Shown in pieces: positions 1-5,945 of a DNA stretch of 5,945 nucleotides; position 1 is the first letter of the stretch; each line of letters begins with the position of its first letter. Made by a program: the position numbers and the translations under genes. The DNA lies in assembly GCA_903911455.1 (NCBI GenBank), contig CAIWDQ010000075.1, positions 1-5,945 on the forward strand, in the 5' to 3' direction. This stretch comes from an uncultured bacterium (GTDB taxonomy: Bacteria; Bacteroidota; Bacteroidia; Bacteroidales; JACABE01). The notes under the pieces were generated by a model. It ran no database searches. It was not told the origin of the DNA and saw nothing but the letters and a program-made list of their open reading frames with translations.

Positions 1-507
1 AGAAAAGATTATTCGATAGATGAATTTAATCCTATTGAAAAATACTTTGGAGCTTATCAAAAAGAGTCTCTCGATAGCATAAATAATATAATAGTCGATA
101 CAATTATATATGATATTACATATTTGAAATATTTTGTTTCAATTATATATCAAACAAAATCTAAGCAATATTATGCAAAAGCTTTTATTGGTTATAAAGC
201 AAATAAAGATTCAGCTTTAAAATTATATCCATTTCAACATGAAAGTGCTACATCGGAAGTTAATAATATAAACGAATGTAGCATTGATATTAGGAAATCA
301 TATTTTATAGATATTAAAGAAGTTAGCCAAGTTCTACATTATGATGGTTTTGTTTTATATAAGTATAGTCCTTTAGATAAAGAGTTCTGGACAGGCCCTT
401 TTTATACAAAAGGACCTGATTTAAATACATTATATTACTTTGAAACCGAAGAGAACTTTGAAGAAAGAAATAGAACTAAATTAGTTCCATCACTTATAGT
501 TAAATAA
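1..507 (+). CDS. Hypothetical protein, 3' part only (5' end beyond window edge)
   Basis: I do not recognise this protein. The frame is open from base 1 to the TAA at 505-507, giving 168 visible residues. The first possible in-window start is a TTG at 124, but coding-like sequence continues upstream of it without a stop, so the gene almost certainly begins outside the window. The visible part is rich in Tyr, Phe, Ile, Asn and Lys, with no evident membrane segment, signal peptide or catalytic motif. The C-terminal half has aromatic, beta-like stretches (around YDGFVLYKYSPL and FWTGPFYTKGPD), which suggests a small globular domain of mixed fold. GC is 126/507 (24.9%) by hand count, well below the neighbouring pump genes. 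It is convergent with the permease gene, so it is not part of the efflux operon. Coding status is fairly safe; function is unknown. Confidence 0.7.
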   Translation, partial: RKDYSIDEFNPIEKYFGAYQKESLDSINNIIVDTIIYDITYLKYFVSIIYQTKSKQYYAKAFIGYKANKDSALKLYPFQHESATSEVNNINECSIDIRKSYFIDIKEVSQVLHYDGFVLYKYSPLDKEFWTGPFYTKGPDLNTLYYFETEENFEERNRTKLVPSLIVK

Positions 508-521
508 GAATATTTAGTAAC

Positions 522-3500
522 TTAATTAAGATTATTCTCCTTCTCTTCTAAAAGCTGTTTAGCTTTATGATTCTTAAATACTATTCGTAATAAAGACGGA
601 AAAACAATAAGCAAAAGAGGAAGCCCAAAAGTAAAACCACCAATCACTGCAATAGCCAGAGGTTGATGCATTTGAGCACCCGTACCAATGCCTAAGGCAA
701 GAGGCATCAAAGCAATAATAGCGCCAAGTGCTGTCATAAGTTTAGGCCTTAAACGGGTAGAGATTGCGTAAATTAATGCATCGTCAACACTATCGGTCTC
801 CAGCTTAGTAAAGAACTGTTGCATAGTAAAGATAGCATTTTCGCCAAGTATACCCACAATCATAATCAAACCTGTATAACTGCCCACATTAAGTGGCGTA
901 TGTGTAATGAATAAAGCTATCAAACTTCCTGCAACTCCAAGTATCGCTATAAAGAAAATGGTAGTAGCTGCTTTGATATCTTTAAATAAGAATAACATTA
1001 ATGCAAATATCAGTAAACTAGATGAAATAAGTATTAAAAGCAATTCGTTAAACGATTTCTTCTGATCAGCATAAGCTCCACCATAAGAGATATAATAACC
1101 ATTAGGCAAGGCAATTGTAGCATTAATAGTTTTCTGAATGTCTTTCATCACACTCCCTAAATCACGATTATTCAATCGCCCTGTAACTATTGCAACCGAC
1201 TGCAAATTTTCTCTAATCATTTCAGCAGCACCTTGTTTTATCTCTATAGAAGCAAAACTAGTAACAGGTTTCTGTTTGCCATCAGGCATAAAAACAAATT
1301 GCCTGTTTAAATCAAGTACATTCGTAGTACCATGATTAGGATATACCATCCGAATATCAGTATATTGTTCCCTTTCGGGGATGCTTCCGATTACATTACC
1401 TTCCAACTGTGTTTGCAATTGATATTGCAGATTAGCAGGAGTTAAACCATACTGTAATAATTTCCTGTCATCAGGCTTCACTTCAATTGACGGACCAGCG
1501 ATAGTAATTCCATTAAATACATCAGCAGTTCCTTCAATTTTAGAAACTTCCGCGGCAACTTTCTTAGCAAGTTCATGAAGCTTTTCCTGATCGTCACCAT
1601 GAATCTTAATCTCTATAGGTTGCACAGAAGCCATTAAATCGCCCAGCATATCATTAATTACCTGACCAAAATCAATTCTCAAAGCAGGTTGAGAAGCACT
1701 AACCCGTTTACGAATATCATCAATTACTTCTTCGGTACTTCGTTTTCTATCTTTCTTTAATTGAATTAAGAAATCACCATAATTAGGCTCAGTAATAAAG
1801 AAACCCATCTGAGCACCAGTTCGTCTTGAATAACTTTCGTATTCAGGGATAGCAGTAATGATCTTTTCAACTTCATGCAAAATTCTATTAGTCTCATCCA
1901 AAGAAGTTCCGGGAGGAGAAGTATAGTCTAAAACAATAGAACCCTCGTCCATTTCGGGCAGAAAACCAGTTTCTATCTTAGGGATAATATAAAAGATTGA
2001 CAGAATAAGAAATACGATAATAAAGAAACTAATTACAGGCTTATGAATAAAGAAAGCGACCCAACGCTGAGTCTTGGTAACCTTTATAGTATCCATATTA
2101 TCCTTACGGTGACGAAAGAATCTTGAATCAGCAAGATGATGATAAATCACAGGCAACCCAATCCAGGTAACAAAGAAAGAACAAACCAAAGTAATGATCA
2201 TAGTATTAGTCAAAACATTAAAGTAAGCCCCTGCAACACCACCCATCAAAATAAAAGGAATAAATATAACTATAGTACTTATCGACGAACCCAGCATTGA
2301 AGGGAATAAATAATGTACCGACTGTCCAATAAGTAACTTAGGTCTTAATCCGGGGTTCTCTTCATGGGTTCTATGTATCTGTTCAATCACAACTACTGCA
2401 TCATCTATTATCAAACCTATTGCAGCAGCAATTGCACCCACAGTCATTATATTTAAAGTATAGCCTATACTATATAATATAACTATGCTTAGCAATAATG
2501 TTAATGGAATAGTAATTAATATTGTTATGCTTGCTTTTAACGAACGAAGGAAAAGTATTGCAACAATAATAGCAAGAAATAAACCAAACCATAAACTATC
2601 GCCAACACTTCGCATTGAATCATTTACAAAGTCAGCCTGATTATAATAAGAAGATAATTTAACACCTTTAGGTAATATCTTTTTTAAGCCATCTAATTTA
2701 TCGTTAATATTCTCCGATAGCTCCACTAAATTAGCTTCAGGTTGCTTTAAAACAGTTATAAGTAAAGCCTGTTTCCCATTAGCATTCACACGAGTATATT
2801 CAATCTTTTCTTTTATTTCAACACTTGCAATATCTTTTAATCTGATGATCCTTTTATTGTTTTTAATAATAATATTCTCAAGATCATTTTGATTATAAAC
2901 CCCCGAATTAGTAACAGTTAAATACAAACGACGATAATCAACAAGATAACCATTAGATTTAATAAAATTAGTTTGATTAAATGCAGTAGTTATCATATCA
3001 GGAGTAATCCCATTTGCACTCATGTTCTGAGGCTTAAGCACAATTCTAAACTCTTTGCTTTTGCCACCAATAATTCTAACTTGCGATACTCCTTCAACTT
3101 GCGATAAGTAAGGTTTAATGATATAATTGGCAATTAAATTGAGTTCAATAGGAGTTTTAGTATCACTCTCCAAAGCAAATCCCATAACCGGAAGAATTGC
3201 AGGATTCATCTTCTCAACCTGAATTTGAACTGTAGGAGGGAGCTGATTCTTAATTTCATTTAAACGAATGTCCAACATTTGTAAACTCTGATTAATATCA
3301 GAATGCCAGTTTAAAAATGCAGATATCTCACAACTTCCTCTACTAGTCGTGCTTCTTATAAGTTTAATATCCGGAACTTGTTTAATAGCATTTTCTAATG
3401 GACGAGTGACTGAAACCATCATTTTATCAATAGGTTGTTCGCCATCATCAGCTATAATCTTTATTTTAGGAAAAGTAATCTCAGGAAATAATGAAACCTC

Positions 3501-3590
3501 CATCTTACTATAAAAGAAGGTTCCACAAACAATAATTATAACTAATAATAGAGTTATCGGGTGCTTATATGAATGAAAAAGATTCTTCAT
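522..3590 (-). CDS. RND-family efflux pump, inner-membrane permease subunit
   Basis: This is a 1022-residue proton-driven efflux transporter of the AcrB/CusA (ACR_tran) superfamily, full length for the family. Twelve membrane segments are readable in the classic arrangement: TM1 about 10-30, TM2-TM6 between about 332 and 485, TM7 about 519-539, and TM8-TM12 between about 849 and 1005. Two large periplasmic porter/docking regions lie between TM1-TM2 and TM7-TM8. TM4 carries the Asp pair D396-D397 followed by E403 (IGLIIDDAVVVIEQ), as in drug (HAE) pumps. TM10 has E917 (GILGENAIF) where AcrB has its essential Lys, and the start of TM11 reads RLRPKLMT with K950, both like the heavy-metal pump CusA. 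The segment after TM7 (FLPEMDEGSIVLDYTSPPG) also resembles CzcA/CusA. Start ATG 3588-3590 fits the usual short cytoplasmic N-terminus before TM1. It is the last gene of the operon, directly abutting the adaptor stop. Family is certain; substrate is not. Confidence 0.95.
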   Translation of the reverse strand: MKNLFHSYKHPITLLLVIIIVCGTFFYSKMEVSLFPEITFPKIKIIADDGEQPIDKMMVSVTRPLENAIKQVPDIKLIRSTTSRGSCEISAFLNWHSDINQSLQMLDIRLNEIKNQLPPTVQIQVEKMNPAILPVMGFALESDTKTPIELNLIANYIIKPYLSQVEGVSQVRIIGGKSKEFRIVLKPQNMSANGITPDMITTAFNQTNFIKSNGYLVDYRRLYLTVTNSGVYNQNDLENIIIKNNKRIIRLKDIASVEIKEKIEYTRVNANGKQALLITVLKQPEANLVELSENINDKLDGLKKILPKGVKLSSYYNQADFVNDSMRSVGDSLWFGLFLAIIVAILFLRSLKASITILITIPLTLLLSIVILYSIGYTLNIMTVGAIAAAIGLIIDDAVVVIEQIHRTHEENPGLRPKLLIGQSVHYLFPSMLGSSISTIVIFIPFILMGGVAGAYFNVLTNTMIITLVCSFFVTWIGLPVIYHHLADSRFFRHRKDNMDTIKVTKTQRWVAFFIHKPVISFFIIVFLILSIFYIIPKIETGFLPEMDEGSIVLDYTSPPGTSLDETNRILHEVEKIITAIPEYESYSRRTGAQMGFFITEPNYGDFLIQLKKDRKRSTEEVIDDIRKRVSASQPALRIDFGQVINDMLGDLMASVQPIEIKIHGDDQEKLHELAKKVAAEVSKIEGTADVFNGITIAGPSIEVKPDDRKLLQYGLTPANLQYQLQTQLEGNVIGSIPEREQYTDIRMVYPNHGTTNVLDLNRQFVFMPDGKQKPVTSFASIEIKQGAAEMIRENLQSVAIVTGRLNNRDLGSVMKDIQKTINATIALPNGYYISYGGAYADQKKSFNELLLILISSSLLIFALMLFLFKDIKAATTIFFIAILGVAGSLIALFITHTPLNVGSYTGLIMIVGILGENAIFTMQQFFTKLETDSVDDALIYAISTRLRPKLMTALGAIIALMPLALGIGTGAQMHQPLAIAVIGGFTFGLPLLLIVFPSLLRIVFKNHKAKQLLEEKENNLN

Positions 3591-3605
3591 TTATTTCTTA
3601 ATTAT
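3588..3605 (-). other. Adaptor/permease junction: stop and start codons abut (TAA|ATG), likely translational coupling
   Basis: The adaptor TAA occupies 3591-3593 and the permease ATG 3588-3590, with no intervening base. Upstream of the ATG the minus strand reads AATTAAGAAATAA, which holds only a weak purine stretch and no strong Shine-Dalgarno sequence. Zero spacing implies cotranscription and suggests that ribosomes finishing the adaptor re-initiate on the permease. The spacing is seen directly; the coupling is inferred. Confidence 0.6.
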
Positions 3606-4517
3606 AGTAACTTTGGCAGTATCTTCCAAACCATAATTCCCTGTAAATATAATCCTGTCATTAGCATTAAAAAGAGGTTCAGTAACTTCAATTTTATCTT
3701 TAGCTTCAATACCTTTCTTTACAGGAACTTTAACAGCTGTAGTATCATTTATCAATTTCATAACCCAAAACAAATTTTGTGTTTCATTGGTTAAAATACA
3801 CTCTTTAGGCAATGTGATAGTTTGCTTTTTAAAGTCTTTTAAGATGCGAACCATAGCTAATAAGTTCTCAGGTATTACCGTATTAGTTTCACATTTAACT
3901 ACTATGTTTTGTGTTTGAGAAGCAATATCCATCACAGGAAGATTTGATTGAACACTTGCATTTAAAGTATTATTATCAGGTAAGATAACCTTACAGGATT
4001 GTCTTGCTTTAATATAACTCTTCATTTCAAAAGGAACTTGCATTAGAAATACTAAACTACTTTGTTCAGCAACTACTGCCAATTCATCACCTTCCTGAAC
4101 ATAGTCACCTCTTTGATGAGTTATTGAACTAATAATACCTGTTTTAGGAGAAATTATCTTAATAATTCCTTTAAAGTTAAAACTAGTATCAGCATTAATA
4201 CTTTTAATCGATAAAGCAGCAGCTTCTTTAGTTTTAATTGTATAAAGCAATTGTCCTTTTTCAACCTTATCACCAATGTTAAGTTCAACCTGATCAATAG
4301 TTCCGGCAATAGTTGCTCTTACACTATTCTTTTTAAGATAAGAAGAAACAGCATTCAACTCTAAGTAATCAGACATCTCTTCATTACCAATTGAACAAAC
4401 TGTTACCGGTGTCACTTGCTTAACTTCAATATCTTCTTTTTCCTTTTGTTTGCATCCCAAAAAGAAAATTAATATTAAAGTACTAAGCATTATATATGTT
4501 TTAAAAGTCTTTGTCAT
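3591..4517 (-). CDS. RND efflux periplasmic adaptor (membrane fusion protein), lipoprotein, apparently hairpin-less
   Basis: This 308-residue adaptor would link the permease to the outer-membrane factor. The N-terminus (MTKTFKTY then a hydrophobic stretch ending FFLGC) is a lipoprotein signal with the acylated Cys at residue 22, so it is probably membrane-anchored in the periplasm. The two halves of a biotinyl-lipoyl-like barrel-sandwich domain are visible: residues about 65-97 (AGTIDQVELNIGDKVEKGQLL) and about 117-150 (SPKTGIISSI, GDYVQEGDELAVV). A beta-barrel region follows at about 152-225 and a membrane-proximal domain at about 230-308. Only about 20 residues separate the lipoyl halves, too few for the long coiled-coil hairpin of AcrA-type adaptors, which explains the short length (AcrA is about 400). 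M1 is preferred over M10 because it supplies the basic n-region of the signal. No clear Shine-Dalgarno sequence precedes it. The gene follows the TolC-like gene after a 186-base repeat-bearing spacer. Confidence 0.92.
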   Translation of the reverse strand: MTKTFKTYIMLSTLILIFFLGCKQKEKEDIEVKQVTPVTVCSIGNEEMSDYLELNAVSSYLKKNSVRATIAGTIDQVELNIGDKVEKGQLLYTIKTKEAAALSIKSINADTSFNFKGIIKIISPKTGIISSITHQRGDYVQEGDELAVVAEQSSLVFLMQVPFEMKSYIKARQSCKVILPDNNTLNASVQSNLPVMDIASQTQNIVVKCETNTVIPENLLAMVRILKDFKKQTITLPKECILTNETQNLFWVMKLINDTTAVKVPVKKGIEAKDKIEVTEPLFNANDRIIFTGNYGLEDTAKVTIIKK

Positions 4518-4544
4518 AATCTATATTAGAGTTTTTGTTTTGAA

Positions 4545-4576
4545 TCTATTCATTTTCTTTATAATTTCTATTCATT
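4545..4576. repeat. 10-base direct repeat upstream of the adaptor gene
   Basis: TCTATTCATT (+ strand) occurs exactly at 4545-4554 and again at 4567-4576, 22 bases apart start to start, which is about two helical turns. The nearer copy ends 28 bases before the adaptor start codon. It could be a paired protein-binding site, but the sequence is AT-rich and chance is a real alternative. I see no Bacteroidota-type promoter (TAnnTTTG) beside it. Confidence 0.3.
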
Positions 4577-4580
4577 AATT

Positions 4581-4663
4581 CTTCATTGCGAACGAAGTGA
4601 AGTAATCTCACTTAAATATATTAACAATAGATTGCTTCGTCGTACCTTCTCGCAATGACGAAG
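4581..4663. repeat. Interspersed palindromic repeat (CATTGCGA ... TCGCAATG family)
   Basis: This is an imperfect inverted repeat of about 83 bases. The outer arms CATTGCGA (4584-4591) and TCGCAATG (4650-4657) are exact complements. The inner arms GAAGTAATCT (4599-4608) and AGATTGCTTC (4629-4638) match at 9 of 10 positions. The centre (4609-4628) is AT-rich. The arms between are asymmetric, with extra bases in the right arm. The wording (cattgcgaacgaagtgaag ... gattgcttcgtcgtacc ... cgcaatgacg) matches, from memory, a repeat scattered through intergenic regions of many Bacteroidota. In the operon transcript it could form a large hairpin between the TolC-like and adaptor genes and affect mRNA stability or relative expression. 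No transposase is present. Confidence 0.75.
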
Positions 4664-4670
4664 ACTTTAC

Positions 4671-4703
4671 TCCTTTTCCTCTCAAGAGAGGGTCGGGGTG
4701 AGG
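4671..4703. repeat. Second interspersed repeat with a small hairpin, abutting the TolC-like stop codon
   Basis: On the minus strand this GC-richer segment starts directly after the TolC-like TAA with CCTCACCCCGACC and contains a short palindrome, CCTCTC/GAGAGG (4678-4683 and 4686-4691). The pattern (tcctttt cctctc ... gagaggg tcggggtgagg) resembles, from memory, a second common interspersed intergenic repeat of bacteria including Bacteroidota. The hairpin is followed on the minus strand by AAAAGG rather than a T run, so it is not a standard intrinsic terminator. Its GC-rich wording stands out from the AT-rich surroundings. Confidence 0.6.
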
Positions 4704-5939
4704 TTATTCTATCATCAAATAATTATACTCATTTATCACTTGCAATGTATTTATCCTTAACTGATTTATATTCCTATTAATAGATATATAATTCTTCACA
4801 GCATTTATCATATCCGTAACAGAAACATTTCCCATATTCAATTGCATTTTAAATATACCTATCAATTCATCAGCAGTAGCTTGTTGTTTTTTATATTTCT
4901 CTTCAAGAATAGTATTCGCGACAAGCATTTCATTCAACTGTTCCAACTGCTCATTATATAGCTTCTTATACGCCTCTACATAATAGTTTCTGGTAGTTTC
5001 CTGCATACTTAACTTCTGGTAATTCAATTCTCTTTGCTTTCCATCATAAAGATGAAGATTAAGATTTATGCCCGCACTAAAGCCCGGATATTTATATATT
5101 GCAGTAGCATCACTGCTTAGGAAACCTGCATCAGCAAACCAACTAACAGTAGGGCGATATTTATTATCAACAATTGCACGCTGATTAATTAACTTTAAAC
5201 TATCAAGCCTAAACTGAATCATTTGTGGAGTATTTATTAATGATACATCCTTGAGCTTATTTAAAGTTGGATAAACTAATTGATATTCCTTTTTATCATT
5301 TATTCCACAAACCTGATTAAGCAAATGAATATCCTTTTTATATTGATTAGTCAAGAGTTGTATTTGTATTTCCTGGTTTTGAATTTCAAATAGAAAAGAT
5401 AAATAATCAGTTTGTTTATAAACACCTTTTTCAGCCAGATTCTTTAAAATATCTTTTTGTTGATATTGCAATTCAAGGAAAGAAGTATTAAATTTCAATT
5501 CATAATAATCAGAATAAGCAGTAAGGTATGTTGAGATGATGATCTTTCTGACATCATTAGTTGTAACCTTAAATGAATTGGTTACAGATTGTTTCTGTAT
5601 ATTTACATCTTTATATTTAGATTCTAAGATCTTTCTATTTAAAATAACCTGCGAAACGCTTATCAAAGCATTATAATTACCGCCATTAGTTATAGCATTA
5701 TCATACCCAAGATGATCATTATAAGGCTGAAACAATAACTGAGCATTAGCATCAACACGAGGCTTATTATCAGCTTTTATCAATAAACTATCAATCGTAC
5801 TCTGATTGATTTGATTTTGGAAATCCTTAAGCAAAGGAGAATTTTGTAACCCCTGCTTTATAAAGAATTCCATATCCTGCGCCTTAACAGTTATCGCAAA
5901 AAAGATAAAACTCAATAATAATATTCTTCTGATAGTCAT
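4704..5939 (-). CDS. TolC-family outer-membrane efflux protein
   Basis: This 411-residue protein is the outer-membrane channel of the pump. The N-terminus (MTIRRILLLSFIFFAITVKA) is a Sec signal peptide with likely cleavage after A20 (VKA|QD), so the mature protein is exported. Two outer-membrane-efflux-protein repeats are visible: a first half at about 22-210 and a second at about 230-411. Each has helical coiled-coil stretches rich in Gln, Leu and Lys around a beta strand pair. The strands are about 62-102 (first) and about 262-300 (second, with GINLNLHLYDGKQRE, equivalent to the usual P-L-F/Y-D-G turn). The motif G172...D178 (GVYKQTDYLSF) and LNMGNVSVTDMINA (367-380) are the typical helix-turn segments of the family. 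Length is typical for a compact member. Two in-frame stop codons (TAATAA) sit immediately before the ATG at 5937-5939, so this start cannot be extended. It is the first visible gene of the operon. Confidence 0.93.
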   Translation of the reverse strand: MTIRRILLLSFIFFAITVKAQDMEFFIKQGLQNSPLLKDFQNQINQSTIDSLLIKADNKPRVDANAQLLFQPYNDHLGYDNAITNGGNYNALISVSQVILNRKILESKYKDVNIQKQSVTNSFKVTTNDVRKIIISTYLTAYSDYYELKFNTSFLELQYQQKDILKNLAEKGVYKQTDYLSFLFEIQNQEIQIQLLTNQYKKDIHLLNQVCGINDKKEYQLVYPTLNKLKDVSLINTPQMIQFRLDSLKLINQRAIVDNKYRPTVSWFADAGFLSSDATAIYKYPGFSAGINLNLHLYDGKQRELNYQKLSMQETTRNYYVEAYKKLYNEQLEQLNEMLVANTILEEKYKKQQATADELIGIFKMQLNMGNVSVTDMINAVKNYISINRNINQLRINTLQVINEYNYLMIE

Positions 5940-5945
5940 TTATTA

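Noticed and set aside
131..160. Perfect 9-base inverted repeat ATTTTGTTT / AAACAAAAT with a 12-base loop
   Set aside because: It is inside the left coding frame, AT-rich and lacks a following T run. In 25% GC sequence such matches arise by chance.
501..516. Hairpin TAAATA-AGAA-TATTTA as a bidirectional terminator
   Set aside because: The stem is six A/T pairs only, so it is too weak, and no T tract follows on either strand.
521..530. Perfect palindrome CTTAATTAAG
   Set aside because: It is a short self-complementary sequence with no loop, overlapping the permease stop codon; it is expected by chance in AT-rich DNA.
1138..1335. 65-codon open frame on the + strand inside the permease gene
   Set aside because: It lies antisense to well-conserved permease coding sequence and its translation has no family character; it is a shadow frame.
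3573..3794. 73-codon open frame on the + strand across the adaptor/permease junction
   Set aside because: It is antisense to both real genes, and its translation looks like low-complexity sequence from AT-rich DNA.
4440..4455. Charged residues after the adaptor lipid-bearing Cys (CKQKEKED) as a surface lipoprotein export signal
   Set aside because: The acidic residues are not consecutive near the Cys as in the Bacteroidota export signals I recall, and surface display would not fit a periplasmic adaptor.
4546..4575. Nine-codon leader peptide (MNRNYKENE) on the minus strand before the adaptor gene
   Set aside because: It has no ribosome-binding signal, no run of regulatory codons and no attenuator-like structure tied to it.

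Overview
The window looks like a low-GC Bacteroidota chromosome, probably from the Bacteroidales or a related group. Support for this is the AT-rich coding sequence, the near absence of Shine-Dalgarno sequences before the starts, a lipoprotein adaptor with a short lipobox, and interspersed palindromic repeats of a kind I associate with Bacteroidota genomes. The genus cannot be fixed from the sequence.

Layout: bases 1-507 (+ strand) hold the 3' part of an unrecognised protein gene whose reading frame is open to the left edge, so its true start lies outside. After 14 bases it meets, tail to tail, a three-gene minus-strand block that fills the rest. In transcription order the block is an outer-membrane TolC-family factor (5939-4704), a 186-base spacer built largely of two interspersed repeats, a lipoprotein periplasmic adaptor of the membrane fusion protein family (4517-3591), and an inner-membrane RND permease (3590-522). 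The adaptor stop codon and the permease start codon abut with no base between them.

Together these encode all three parts of a tripartite RND efflux pump. The permease uses the proton gradient to take up substrate from the periplasm or inner membrane, the adaptor bridges, and the TolC-like trimer carries it across the outer membrane. The substrate cannot be assigned. The permease combines a drug-pump-like TM4 (Asp-Asp pair) with TM10/TM11 residues like those of heavy-metal pumps, and it appears to lack the methionine triad of CusA.

This is mainly an ordinary efflux operon; I see no clear undescribed system. The points worth a second look are an adaptor that seems to have no alpha-helical hairpin, the mixed proton-relay signature of the permease, the double repeat inside the operon, and the much lower GC of the left-hand gene (about 25% by hand count, against about 41% in a 300-base sample of the permease gene).
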